Notes: generated by a model not told the origin, from the sequence alone. DNA of 64,000 nt from JACDAN01 sp963842235 (GCA_963842235.1 CAWJFT010000001.1:682001-746000), one strand, 5' to 3'. Shown: positions 22,380 through 30,696, numbered from the stretch's first letter. Numbers and translations are program-made.

Positions 22380-23484
22380 ATGGCCGAGACCACGCAGACC
22401 GTCGACGAACGCCTGGAGGAGATCGGGACCCAGCTCGCCTGGGTCCGTGATTACCTTTGACCCCGACGTCCTGAGGGCGCGCGTCGGCGAGCTCGAGGCC
22501 GCCATGGGCGAGCCCGGCTTCTGGGACGACCAGCGCCAAGCCGCCGACATCTCTGCGGAACAAGCCCGGCTTGCGAAGCGGCTCGAGCGCTACGAGTCGC
22601 TCACCCGCGACTACGAGGAGGCGCGCGAGCTGTACCAGCTCGACGGCGACCTCGCCGAGGAGCTGGATACGTACCTGCGGCCTCTCGAGCGCGAGCTGGA
22701 CCGCCTTCGCGAGGACGCTCTCTTCATGGGCGAGTACGACGCCGGCGACGCGGTGGTCACGATCCATGCGGGCACGGGCGGCACTGACGCGCAGGACTGG
22801 ACGGAGATGCTGCTTCGGATGTACCTCCGCTGGGCCCAGCATCGCGGACTGAAGGCGGAGCTGCTCGAGGCGAGCCCGGGCGAGGAGGCCGGCCTCAAGT
22901 CGGCGACGTTCTCCGTTTCGGGCGAGAACGCGTACGGGATCCTCAAGGCCGAGCGAGGAGTCCACCGGCTCGTCCGTCTGTCGCCGTTCGACTCGGCACA
23001 CCGGCGCCACACCTCGTTTGCGCAGGTGATCGTGTCCCCGCTCCTACCGGAGGAGGAGGACGTGGAGATCGACGAGGGCGACCTGCGGATCGATACCTAC
23101 CGCGCGAGCGGTGCCGGCGGGCAGCACGTGAACAAGACCGACTCAGCCGTTCGCATCACGCACATTCCGACCGGGATCGTCGTCCAGATCCAGAACGAGC
23201 GCTCGCAGTCCTCGAACAAGCAGACGGCGCTTCGCATCCTCAAATCACGCCTCGCCGAGCTCGAGCAGGAGCGCCGGGAACAAGAGTTGGCGCGAGAGCG
23301 CGGTGTTGCTCAGGACACCGGCTTCGGAAGCCAGATCCGCTCGTACGTCCTTCACCCCTACCAGATGGTCAAAGACCACCGGACCGACTTCGAAGTCGGA
23401 AACACCGAAGGCGTCCTGGACGGCGACCTGGACGGCTTCATCCACGAGTATTTGTTAGCGAAAGCCGCTGGAAGGGTTGTCTAG
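22380..23484 (+). CDS. prfB: Peptide chain release factor 2 with programmed +1 frameshift
   Basis: Recognises UGA and UAA stop codons and releases the peptide. The frame opening at ATG 22380 (MAETTQTVDERLEEIGTQLAW) stops after 26 codons at an in-frame TGA (22458-22460) within TAC CTT TGA C. Skipping the T at 22458 continues as DPDVLRARVGELEAAMGEPGFWDD. The product, joined 22380-22457 with 22459-23484, is 367 residues. It has the stop-codon-reading tripeptide SPF (RLVRLSPFDSAHRRHTSF) and the catalytic GGQ (ASGAGGQHVNKTDSAVRITH). Low RF2 would favour the frameshift and so restore RF2. It lies in the conserved secA-prfB-ftsEX order. Confidence 0.96.
22455..22461 (+). promoter_or_regulatory. RF2 programmed frameshift site CTT TGA C
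   Basis: The slippery heptamer is identical to the classical RF2 recoding site, with the preceding tyrosine codon also conserved. The AGGGGG Shine-Dalgarno-like stimulator that lies just upstream in E. coli is not visible here; only GGG at 22441-22443, 11 bases before CTT, comes near. Confidence 0.92.
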
Positions 23485-23553
23485 CAGGTCTTTTCGCTAG
23501 ACTCGCCGACCATCGCCTGAGCTACCGCGCGCCGTCGGAGCGTGCTCCCTGCG

Positions 23554-24330
23554 ATGACTGTGGTGCAAGACACAACACTCGCGACAGAAACGCCGGTTAT
23601 TGCCGAGCCTGAAGCTCAGGACCTTCAGGCTGCCGCGGCACGGGCGATGATCGTCTTCGACAACGTCCTCAAGGTCTACGAGCCCAACGTCGTCGCCCTC
23701 GAGGACGCCTCGTTCGTGATCGAGAAGGGCGAGTTCGTGTTCCTCGTCGGCCCATCGGGGTCGGGGAAGTCCACCATGGTGCGGCTGCTCCTGAAGGAGC
23801 TCGAGCCGACTTCGGGGCGAATCGTCGTGGGCGGACGCGACCTCGCGCGGCTCCGTCGCTCGAAGGTTCCGCAGTTGCGCCGGAACATCGGCTGCGTGTT
23901 CCAGGACTTCAAGCTCCTGCCCAACCGCACGACGGGCGAGAACGTGGCGTATGCCCTGAAGGTGCAGGGAGAGGGCGCGAACTCGATCCGGCACAAGGTG
24001 CCTGAGGTGCTCGGCCTCGTCGGACTGACGCACAAGGTGAACTCCTACCCTGACGAGCTCTCGGGCGGAGAGCAGCAGCGCGTCTCGATCGCGCGCGCCT
24101 TCGTCAACCACCCGCCGTTGCTCGTCTGCGACGAGCCCACCGGGAACCTCGACCCGGACACTTCTGTGGGGATCATGCAGCTGCTCTATCGGATCAACCG
24201 GTCCGGCACGACCGTCGTCATGGCGACGCACGACCGCGAGATGGTCGACAAGATGCGCCGCCGCGTGATCGCGCTCGAGGACGGGCGCATTGCTCGTGAC
24301 GAGCGCCGTGGGGGGTACGCCTCCGAATGA
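23554..24330 (+). CDS. ftsE: Cell division ATP-binding protein FtsE
   Basis: ATPase partner of FtsX that controls peptidoglycan hydrolases at the division site. It has 258 residues from the ATG at 23554 (GTG 23542 is also possible), including an N-terminal extension of about 31 residues before the usual start MIVFDNVLKVYEPN. Walker A is GPSGSGKST, the Q-loop CVFQDFKLLPNRTTGENVA (FtsE-typical), signature LSGGEQQRVSIARAF, Walker B LLVCDEPTGNLDPD and H-loop MATHDREMV. The extension is Thr/Ala/Glu-rich and could be omitted by a start at 23647. It is coupled to ftsX by an ATGA overlap. Confidence 0.96.
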   Translation: MTVVQDTTLATETPVIAEPEAQDLQAAAARAMIVFDNVLKVYEPNVVALEDASFVIEKGEFVFLVGPSGSGKSTMVRLLLKELEPTSGRIVVGGRDLARLRRSKVPQLRRNIGCVFQDFKLLPNRTTGENVAYALKVQGEGANSIRHKVPEVLGLVGLTHKVNSYPDELSGGEQQRVSIARAFVNHPPLLVCDEPTGNLDPDTSVGIMQLLYRINRSGTTVVMATHDREMVDKMRRRVIALEDGRIARDERRGGYASE

Positions 24331-25199
24331 GGCTGAAGATGATGCTGGCGGAGGCGGTCCGCTCGATCGGGGCGAACATCTCAACGACCGTCGCCGCCAC
24401 GATGACCGTGCTGATCGGGATGTTCCTGCTCGGGCTCTTCATCGCGCTCGGCACCTACGTCCTCTCCTGGAGCGACCACGTGAAGAGCGAGCTCGTGGTC
24501 AAGGTCTTCTTCGACCGCGACGTCAAGCCGGCGCAGGTCGAGGCCGTGCGCGTGCAGCTCGACTCGAACAACCAGGTGCGCAAGTTCGAGCTCGTCACCG
24601 CCGAGCAAGGGCTCGAGAAGATCAGGAAGCAGCGCCCGGAGCTCTTCGGGTCCGACGGCCTCCCGTTCAACCCCCTCGGCCCCGCCTACACGATCACGCC
24701 GATCAAGGCCGAGTACACCGAGACGATCGCCAACAGCCTCAAACCCCTGCCGACTGGAGTGCACCGCGTCACGTACGGGAAGAAGACGGCGGAGAAGATC
24801 CTCAGCGTCGCGAAGGTGATCGAGTCGATCTTCCTCATCGCCGTGATCGTGCTGCTGGCGGCGTCCACGATTCTGATCGCGAACACGATCCGCCTCTCGA
24901 TCTTCGCCCGACGCCGGGAGATCGAGGTGATGAAGCTCGTCGGTGCGACGAACTGGTTCGTGCGCGGGCCGTTCATGCTCGAAGGGCTGATCTGCGGGCT
25001 CGGAGGCTCGCTCCTGGCCGTCGTCCTGCTCTTCGTGGGCAAGGAGGCGGCGTTGCCGTCGATCCTTCCGCGTCTTGACAGCGGGCCGGACGTGAACGCG
25101 ATGGGTTTCTGGGCGATCGCGTTGATCCTGCTGACCTTCGGGCTCCTGCTCGGGGCTGCGGGCTCAGGCCTTACGCTGCGTAGATTCCTGCGCGTCTAG
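24327..25199 (+). CDS. ftsX: Cell division protein FtsX
   Basis: Membrane partner of FtsE. It has 290 residues with four predicted membrane segments: one near 20-45 (TMTVLIGMFLLGLFIALGTYV), then an extracytoplasmic domain (about 50-165) that normally recruits cell-wall hydrolases, and three more helices in the FtsX/MacB-type permease domain. The cytoplasmic motif IFARRREIEVMKLVGATNWF between helices 2 and 3 is the family signature. Its ATG overlaps the ftsE stop. Confidence 0.95.
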   Translation: MRLKMMLAEAVRSIGANISTTVAATMTVLIGMFLLGLFIALGTYVLSWSDHVKSELVVKVFFDRDVKPAQVEAVRVQLDSNNQVRKFELVTAEQGLEKIRKQRPELFGSDGLPFNPLGPAYTITPIKAEYTETIANSLKPLPTGVHRVTYGKKTAEKILSVAKVIESIFLIAVIVLLAASTILIANTIRLSIFARRREIEVMKLVGATNWFVRGPFMLEGLICGLGGSLLAVVLLFVGKEAALPSILPRLDSGPDVNAMGFWAIALILLTFGLLLGAAGSGLTLRRFLRV

Positions 25200-25402
25200 C
25201 GTCCTCTGACCGCCTCGTCGTCGAGGTCGGCCGACGCGGCCGCCTCTTCGTCGGCGAGCCGTTCTTCAGGCCCGGAGTTCCGCTCGTCCTCGACCGCCGC
25301 GGTCTCGACGCGGTTCGTCCGGGCCAGCTTGCGGTCGTCGCGCCGCGTCGAGGGCGGGCGCGCCTCGAGAAGGCGCTCGGCCCCGCCGACTCCGTCGAGA
25401 GC

Positions 25403-26881
25403 GTGCTCGAGGCGCTGCTCGAGGAGGAAGGCCTCGTCGAGGAACACGAGCCGCACGACCCGCCTCCGGCGACGCTCGAGGGCCGAGTCGATCTCCGTGA
25501 GCAGCTTGCGTTCACGATCGATCCCGAGACGGCAAAGGACTTCGACGACGCGATCTCGGTCCAGCGTGAGGGAGACGGGCTGCGCGCGTGGGTGCACATC
25601 GCCGACGTCTCGCACTTCGTCCCTGCCGGCTCTCCGCTCGACCTCGGCGCGGCAAGGCGCTCGTTCTCGGCGTACGTGCCCGGCCGGGTGACGCCGATGC
25701 TGCCGCCGCGGCTCTCGGACGACCTTTGCAGCCTCCGCCCGAACGAGGATCGCCTCTGCGTCACGGTCGAGGTTCCGTTCGGCGCCGATCTCGAGGCTGG
25801 AGAAGCCTCGTTCTACCGGTCGGTGATCCGCAGCCGCGAGCGCCTGACCTACGGCCGAGCTGAGCGCATCCTGGCCGGCGAGGAACGCGTCTCCGAAGAC
25901 CTCGTCGAGGCGCTTCGTCTCTCGGAACGTCTGGCGCTCGAGCTCCGACGGCGACGCTTCGACCGCGGGGCGCTCCGGATCACGACGCGCGAGATCGCCT
26001 TCGCCTTCGACGGCGAGGGCGCGGTCGAGCGTGCGTGGCTCGAGTCGGAGCCGCACGCCCACATGCTCGTCGAGGAGCTGATGATCCTCGCGAACGAGGC
26101 CGTCGCCGGTCTGCTGGCCGGCCGCCGGCGGGAGAGCCTCTACCGCGTCCACGAGCGCCCCGATCCGCAGGCGATCTCGCTCCTGCTCGCGAAGCTGGCC
26201 GACCTCGAGGTCCCGACGCCGCCGGCGCCGGACGAGGAGCGCCTCACTCCTGCGGAGGCGGCGAAGCTCGCCGGCCGGATCAGCGAACGGGTAAGCGAGT
26301 ACGTCGAGTCGTCGGGGCGAGGCGTGGAGGCGTTCCCCGCCCTCGTGCTCCGCGCGCTGAAGCAGGCGCGCTACGACCCGAAGAACCTCGGCCACTCGGG
26401 GCTCGCCAGTCCGGCCTACTGTCACTTCACTTCGCCGATCCGCCGTTATCCCGACCTCGTCGTGCATCGCACGCTCCTCCGTGAGCTCGGTGCGGCCGAC
26501 GAGCCACTGCCGGATGAGCTCCCCGAGCTCGCCGAACACACCTCGGCCAAGGAGCGCGCGATCGCCGCGGTCGAGCATCGCGCGGACGACATCTGCCTCG
26601 CGTGGCTCCTCGAGGCCGTCCTGTACGACCGCGGCTGGGAGGAGAGCTTCGCGGGTGAGATCACCGGATTGATCGACTCGGGCATCTTCGCCCGCTTCGG
26701 CGAGGTCTTCGAGGGCTATCTGCCCGTCCGCAAGCTGCCGGGCTACTTCGAGCTCAACGGGGTCGGGACGGCGCTCGTCGCGCGGCGAGGCGGCCGCAGG
26801 TATCGGCTTGGTGACCCGATCGAGGTCCGCGTCACCGACATCGACCGCCCGGCAGGCAAAATAGAGCTCGCGCTCCCATGA
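25403..26881 (+). CDS. rnr: RNase R/RNase II family 3'-5' exoribonuclease (N-terminus and start unresolved)
   Basis: Processive exoribonuclease. The RNB catalytic domain begins FTIDPETAKDFDDAIS, holding the magnesium-binding aspartates, then VHIADVSHFVP, PMLPPRLSDDLCSL, YCHFTSPIRRYPDLVVHR and HTSAKERAIAAVEH. A C-terminal S1 RNA-binding domain follows (GEITGLIDSGIFARFGEVFEGYLPV...KIEL). The listed start is the first GTG in frame. The same frame is open back to 25184 and encodes a plausible family N-terminus (residues such as LVVEVGRRGRLFVGE and LGPADSVESVLEALLEEEG), but contains no ATG, GTG or TTG there. So a rare start (ATT 25184) or a base error near the ftsX stop is likely. It precedes smpB-ssrA, a common rnr neighbourhood. 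Confidence 0.88.
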   Translation: MLEALLEEEGLVEEHEPHDPPPATLEGRVDLREQLAFTIDPETAKDFDDAISVQREGDGLRAWVHIADVSHFVPAGSPLDLGAARRSFSAYVPGRVTPMLPPRLSDDLCSLRPNEDRLCVTVEVPFGADLEAGEASFYRSVIRSRERLTYGRAERILAGEERVSEDLVEALRLSERLALELRRRRFDRGALRITTREIAFAFDGEGAVERAWLESEPHAHMLVEELMILANEAVAGLLAGRRRESLYRVHERPDPQAISLLLAKLADLEVPTPPAPDEERLTPAEAAKLAGRISERVSEYVESSGRGVEAFPALVLRALKQARYDPKNLGHSGLASPAYCHFTSPIRRYPDLVVHRTLLRELGAADEPLPDELPELAEHTSAKERAIAAVEHRADDICLAWLLEAVLYDRGWEESFAGEITGLIDSGIFARFGEVFEGYLPVRKLPGYFELNGVGTALVARRGGRRYRLGDPIEVRVTDIDRPAGKIELALP

Positions 26882-27804
26882 AGCTCGAAGGCATCCACCA
26901 CATCACCTGCATCACGGCCGACGCGCCGGGCAACGTCGAGTTCTACGCGGACGTCCTCGGGCTTCGGCTCGTCAAGAAGTCCGTGAACCAGGACGACCCG
27001 ACCGTCTACCACCTCTTCTACGCGGATGAGCAGGGAAGCGCCGGCTCGGACATCACGTTCTTCGAATATCCGGGAGCGCGCCGTGGGCGTGCGGGCGCCG
27101 GGATGATCCACACGATCACGTGGCGCGTCGCGTCGGAGGAAGCGCTCGACTTCTGGGAGGAGCGCCTGCGCGCGAAGGGGGTCGAGCCGGTCCGGGAGAA
27201 CGGCCGCCTGCGCTTCGAGGATCCGGAAGGGCTCGGGCTCGAGCTCGTGGTCAGCGAGACCGAGGACGAGCCGTTGATCGCCGAGCATCCCGAGATCCCG
27301 TCCGAGCTCGCGCTCCGGGGCTTCGACTCCGTCCGGGCGTATTCCCGGGCCCCCGAGGCGAGCAGGGGCTTCCTCGAGGAAACGCTCGCGTTCGAGCCGC
27401 GCGGCCAGAACGACTGGGAGGTCCGCGGCGACCAGCGAGGCGGGCTGTACGGCTACGACGAGCCGGCCGCCGAGCCGGGCATTCCCGGCGCCGGCACCGT
27501 TCACCACGTTGCCTGGGCTAGCCCCACGGACGACCACGTCGCCTGGCGGGAACGCGTCGCGCGGACCGGTGCAAACCCGACGCCCGTCATCGACCGCTTC
27601 TACTTCCGCTCGATCTACTTCCGCGAGCCGAGCGGCGTCCTCTTCGAGATCGCGACGCTCGGGCCGGGGTTCACCGCCGACGAGCCGTTGGAGTCGCTGG
27701 GCGAGCGGCTGTCGCTGCCGCCGGACTACGAGCCGCTGCGTGACCGGCTCGAAGAAGTCCTCACGCCGCTGCCCGATCCGCGGGCTGCGTGGACCACCAA
27801 GTAA
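26878..27804 (+). CDS. Ring-cleaving dioxygenase-like VOC-family protein (MhqO/LinE type)
   Basis: A 308-residue protein built of two vicinal-oxygen-chelate repeats. The first begins EGIHHITCITADAPGNVEFYADVLGLRLVKKSVNQDDPTVYHLFYAD, a near-signature of the MhqO family of hydroquinone/quinone-responsive dioxygenases. Metal-ligand candidates are His (GIHHIT), His in VHHVAWAS and Glu in VLFEIATLGPGF. The protein ends with the family's PLP..AAWTT tail. It starts in an ATGA overlap with the exoribonuclease and overlaps the next hydrolase gene by 16 bases, matching the mhqO-mhqD pairing known from Firmicutes. The substrate is unknown. Confidence 0.88.
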   Translation: MKLEGIHHITCITADAPGNVEFYADVLGLRLVKKSVNQDDPTVYHLFYADEQGSAGSDITFFEYPGARRGRAGAGMIHTITWRVASEEALDFWEERLRAKGVEPVRENGRLRFEDPEGLGLELVVSETEDEPLIAEHPEIPSELALRGFDSVRAYSRAPEASRGFLEETLAFEPRGQNDWEVRGDQRGGLYGYDEPAAEPGIPGAGTVHHVAWASPTDDHVAWRERVARTGANPTPVIDRFYFRSIYFREPSGVLFEIATLGPGFTADEPLESLGERLSLPPDYEPLRDRLEEVLTPLPDPRAAWTTK

Positions 27805-28418
27805 GAGAGCCGGCAGGCGAGCCGGGCGGCGCGCTCGTCCTCTTCCACGGGCGCGGCGCGGACGAGCACGACCTGTTTCCGCTTTTGGAGTTCCTCGACC
27901 CGGAGCGGCGGCTTCTCGGGGTGACGCCGCGCGGCCCCCTGTCTCTGCCGCCAGGGGGCGCGCACTGGTACGCGCTCCAGCAGGTGGGCTACCCCGATCG
28001 CGACACGTTCCTCGCGACCTACGCGGAGGTGGGCGCGTGGCTCGACGGCTTCCTCGAGGAGCGCGGGATCTCGCACGGCGCAGCCGTGCTCGGCGGCTTC
28101 TCGCAGGGCGCTGTGATGGCGTACTCGTTCGGCCTCGGCGCCGGCCGTCCGCGGCCGGCGGCGTTGATCGCGCTCTCCGGCTTCATCCCGACAGTCGAGG
28201 GATTCGAGCTCGACCTGAGCGAGATTCCGCCGGTTGCGATCGGCCACGGGACCTATGACCCGATCATCCCCGTCGAGTTCGGGCGCCAGGCGAGGAAGAT
28301 CCTCGAAGAGGCCGGTGCGTCGGTGCTCTACCGCGAGTACCCGCTTCCACATGCGATCGACCCGCAGTTCCTCATGGAGCTGCGCCCGTGGCTCGGGCAA
28401 ACGCTTCCGGTGGCGTGA
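27789..28418 (+). CDS. Carboxylesterase/phospholipase-like alpha/beta hydrolase (MhqD type)
   Basis: A 209-residue alpha/beta hydrolase. It has the oxyanion-hole motif LVLFHGRGADEHDLF, nucleophile elbow GGFSQGAVMA with the catalytic serine near residue 100, aspartate in GHGTYDPIIPVE and histidine in YPLPHAIDP. It starts GTG inside the end of the dioxygenase-like gene and ends in a TGATG overlap with smpB, so it is translated with its neighbours. Pairing with an MhqO-like protein suggests a shared role in degrading quinone-type compounds (known pairing; role here inferred). Confidence 0.88.
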   Translation: MDHQVREPAGEPGGALVLFHGRGADEHDLFPLLEFLDPERRLLGVTPRGPLSLPPGGAHWYALQQVGYPDRDTFLATYAEVGAWLDGFLEERGISHGAAVLGGFSQGAVMAYSFGLGAGRPRPAALIALSGFIPTVEGFELDLSEIPPVAIGHGTYDPIIPVEFGRQARKILEEAGASVLYREYPLPHAIDPQFLMELRPWLGQTLPVA

Positions 28419-28876
28419 TGGCCGGCGAGAAACTGATCGCGGAGAACAGAAAGGCGCGGCACGAGTACCACCTGCTCGAGCGTTTCGAGGCGGGCCTGGC
28501 CCTGACCGGGTCCGAGGTGAAATCGCTCCGTGACGGCCGCGCCCAGCTCCAGCGAGCGTACGGCGACATCCGCGACGGCGAGGTTTGGCTCGTGGGCGCC
28601 CACATTTCCACCTACGACCAGGCCGGCGTCCAGAATCACGATCCGGACCGCGACCGCAAGCTCCTCCTGCATCGCCGGGAGATCGAGAACCTGACCGGAA
28701 AGGTGCAGGAGCGCGGCTTCACGCTCGTCCCGACGAAGCTCTACTTCAAGAACGGGCGCGCCAAGGTCGAGCTCGCGCTCGCCAAGGGGAAGGACGTCCG
28801 CGATCGGCGTCGCGAGATCTCGAAGCGTGACTCGGACCGCCAGATCGAGCGTGCGCTGAAGCAGCGCTCGCGCTAG
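28418..28876 (+). CDS. smpB: SsrA-binding protein SmpB
   Basis: Binds tmRNA and delivers it to stalled ribosomes for trans-translation. It has 152 residues from the ATG at 28418, which overlaps the hydrolase stop. The protein begins MAGEKLIAENRKARHEYHLLE with the family's N-terminal ENRKARHEY motif, then LTGSEVKSLRDGRAQL, NHDPDRDRKLLLHRREIENL, YFKNGRAKVELALAKGKD and a basic tail RDRRREISKRDSDRQIERALKQ. Its RNA partner ssrA lies 1.4 kb downstream. An upstream in-frame start at 28388 would add ten residues not typical of SmpB. Confidence 0.97.
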   Translation: MAGEKLIAENRKARHEYHLLERFEAGLALTGSEVKSLRDGRAQLQRAYGDIRDGEVWLVGAHISTYDQAGVQNHDPDRDRKLLLHRREIENLTGKVQERGFTLVPTKLYFKNGRAKVELALAKGKDVRDRRREISKRDSDRQIERALKQRSR

Positions 28877-28879
28877 GCG

Positions 28880-28885
28880 TAGGAT
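28880..28885 (+). promoter_or_regulatory. Candidate -10 box before the 28902 gene
   Basis: TAGGAT (TAnnnT), the same hexamer as before prfB, lies 16 bases before the ATG at 28902. No matching -35 is evident. Confidence 0.3.
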
Positions 28886-28901
28886 CTCTGCGGGCGAGCC
28901 C

Positions 28902-29738
28902 ATGGCCGAGGCGCCGCAGACTTCGCAGGCGGAAACGCTCGAGGAGATCGACAATCCGATCGAGCGCCTGAAGCTGCTCGGGGAGAACGAGGACGAGATC
29001 GCGAAGTACCTCGACGCGATGGAGGTCACGAGCCCTCGTGAGCGCGAGATGCTCCACGAGATCTCGCGGACCCGTCCGCTCGCTCATCCCGAGCTGTTCC
29101 CGCAGGCGCACCGGAACATGGTCGAGGCCCTCGAGTCGCTCGCCCGGCACGGCTACCACGGAACGCAGGCGGGCCGGCGTCTGGGGCCGCTCCGGGCCAT
29201 CGTCCGTTGGGGAGTCAAGTTCGTCGCGCGCTATGTCGTCGTCTCCCACATCAGGAACCTGTCCAACCGGCTGAAGAACCTCTACGTGCTGCGTGAGATC
29301 CAGGCGCTTCCGGGCACGGACGAACGTTGGGAGCTGCATCGGGCGCGTCTCGACGCCACGCGGATGGTCGATGCGCTGAAGACTCGTGAGCTCGCCTTGC
29401 CGACGTTCCTCATCGGCGGTGCGCTGCTGCCCCTCTTCGCGGCCTTCGGCCGGGTTACCGGGGTGCTCGGATCGACGGTGTGGGCAACCGCGCTTGCCGT
29501 CACGGGGATGGTCCTTGCTCTCATCGCATCGTGGTTCATCCTGCGCGGCGCGGCGCTCGCGTCGAGGCGCATCCGGCTCGCAACGCGTGGGCCGGCGGAC
29601 GCTCTCTGGAACACGATCGGCTGGTGTGGCAAGCCGCCGAAGGATCAGAGCCGAACGTTCGTGGTCGTCTCCGTCGCTCTGACGCTCGGCTCCTGGATCT
29701 TCGTGCCGATCCTCGTCGGGATCGCGCTCGCCACCTGA
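28902..29738 (+). CDS. Uncharacterised membrane protein
   Basis: A 278-residue protein. The N-terminal half is soluble, charged and helical (EEIDNPIERLKLLGENEDEIAKYLDAMEV, LFPQAHRNMVEALESLARHGYHG), with an amphipathic segment near 100 (IVRWGVKFVARYVVVSHI). Three hydrophobic segments then follow: FLIGGALLPLFAAFG, ALAVTGMVLALIASWFIL and VVVSVALTLGSWIFVPILVG. I recognise no catalytic motif or family. It lies between smpB and the convergent gene before ssrA, and begins with an ATG behind a TAGGAT box. It is probably a lineage-restricted membrane protein. Confidence 0.7.
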   Translation: MAEAPQTSQAETLEEIDNPIERLKLLGENEDEIAKYLDAMEVTSPREREMLHEISRTRPLAHPELFPQAHRNMVEALESLARHGYHGTQAGRRLGPLRAIVRWGVKFVARYVVVSHIRNLSNRLKNLYVLREIQALPGTDERWELHRARLDATRMVDALKTRELALPTFLIGGALLPLFAAFGRVTGVLGSTVWATALAVTGMVLALIASWFILRGAALASRRIRLATRGPADALWNTIGWCGKPPKDQSRTFVVVSVALTLGSWIFVPILVGIALAT

Positions 29739-29741
29739 CGT

Positions 29742-30200
29742 TCAGTCAGGACCAGGCTCGGCGGCGGGCCGAACGTCTCGAGTTCTCCAGCGGAAGCGGA
29801 CGCGGAGTAAGGCGGTGACCGCGATGGCTAAGGCGAGGCCCAGGCCGACCCAGGCCCAGCCGGTCTGGAACTCGTTGTCCTTGATGAGCTTCAGGAGCGT
29901 AAAGAGCGCCACGGCGACGCCCAGCACCCCGCTAATGACGGCCGTTGGCCAGCCGCGCATCGAGAAGCTGGGCAGCCAGATCGGGAGGAGCTCCCAGACG
30001 ATCAGGACGGCGGTGAGAAAGGCCGCAAAACGGCCTGAGTTGCTGCCTTGGTACGCCGTCTTCCAGCCGCAGATGCGGTTCTCGTCGCCGCTCGTCGTCG
30101 CGCAGATCCGCTGCCACGGCGCCGCCATCTCGACGAGGAGCACGATGCTCAGCAGGAGGATCAGCTTCGAGCCGAGCGGCCGGTCCCAGAACCTGCGCAC
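29742..30200 (-). CDS. Small uncharacterised four-helix membrane protein
   Basis: A 152-residue membrane protein with about four hydrophobic segments: LILLLSIVLLVEMAAPW, AAFLTAVLIVWELLPIWL, AVISGVLGVAVALFTLL and AWVGLGLALAIAVTALLRV. A short loop after the first helix carries two cysteines (QRICATTSGDENRICGW) that could form a disulfide outside the cell. It has no recognised family. It converges with the 28902 gene (4-base gap) and diverges from ssrA. Confidence 0.68.
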   Translation of the reverse strand: MRRFWDRPLGSKLILLLSIVLLVEMAAPWQRICATTSGDENRICGWKTAYQGSNSGRFAAFLTAVLIVWELLPIWLPSFSMRGWPTAVISGVLGVAVALFTLLKLIKDNEFQTGWAWVGLGLALAIAVTALLRVRFRWRTRDVRPAAEPGPD

Positions 30201-30228
30201 GACAGCAGGAGTCTAGGCCCTTCACGGC

Positions 30229-30234
30229 TACAAT
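30229..30234 (+). promoter_or_regulatory. Candidate -10 box of the tmRNA gene
   Basis: TACAAT is close to the TATAAT consensus and would start transcription near 30241, about 10 bases before the mature tmRNA 5' end, as expected for a precursor trimmed by RNase P. No good -35 is visible at the usual distance. Confidence 0.5.
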
Positions 30235-30250
30235 TTGTGCACACACATAC

Positions 30251-30615
30251 GGGGGCGACCAGGTTTCGACGTGGTCGGTTCTCCGGCAGAGTTGCAAGCC
30301 GAGGTCCCCGGTCGGCCTCGTAAAACAACCGGGACGAAACGCAAGTGCGGATAACGATCACGCACTCGCTGTCGCTGCCTAACCAGTAGCGAAGCGCGTC
30401 GCTCCGAGCTCGGCCCGTGGTTCGGTCAGCGGCGTCAACAAACGGGCTCGGCACCGACGGAATGTCATCGCCCGAGGTGCGACATCGAAAGGATGACTAG
30501 CCCGGCGGTTGGTCGGCTGCCTACCGGCCGGCGGGCGAAAGCCAATGGCAGCCTAAGCTTGTAGACGCTCTGGGCGGAGCTTCCGCGGACGCGGGTTCGA
30601 TTCCCGCCGCCTCCA
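30251..30615 (+). ncRNA. ssrA: Transfer-messenger RNA
   Basis: Rescues stalled ribosomes. The 5' end GGGGGCGACCAGGTTTCGAC is the conserved tmRNA start. The 3' end carries the T-arm GGACGCGGGTTCGATTCCCGC. The acceptor stem pairs GGGGGCG (30251-30257) with CGCCTCC (30608-30614) including one G-U, followed by the discriminator A. CCA is not encoded. At 365 bases it is a normal one-piece tmRNA. The tag frame starts at 30346. smpB is 1.4 kb upstream. Confidence 0.96.
30346..30381 (+). other. tmRNA tag-peptide reading frame
   Basis: GCG GAT AAC GAT CAC GCA CTC GCT GTC GCT GCC TAA gives the degradation tag ADNDHALAVAA. It ends in the expected small-hydrophobic A-x-A-A that targets proteins to ClpXP-type proteases. 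It lies directly after the conserved resume-site context. Confidence 0.88.
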
Positions 30616-30619
30616 CTCT

Positions 30620-30669
30620 CCCCTCGAAGTCCGGCTCCGCTTGCGCGGAGCCATGACGACTTCGAGGGG
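30620..30669. terminator. Large nested hairpin directly downstream of tmRNA
   Basis: The outer 12-bp perfect arms CCCCTCGAAGTC (30620-30631) and GACTTCGAGGGG (30658-30669) enclose an 8-bp hairpin GGCTCCGC/GCGGAGCC (30633-30652, TTGC loop). It begins 5 bases after the tmRNA discriminator base and has no T-run. It probably ends or protects the tmRNA precursor (inference). Confidence 0.55.
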
Positions 30670-30696
30670 ATTCATCGCTAGCGCAGAGCCGCAGCG

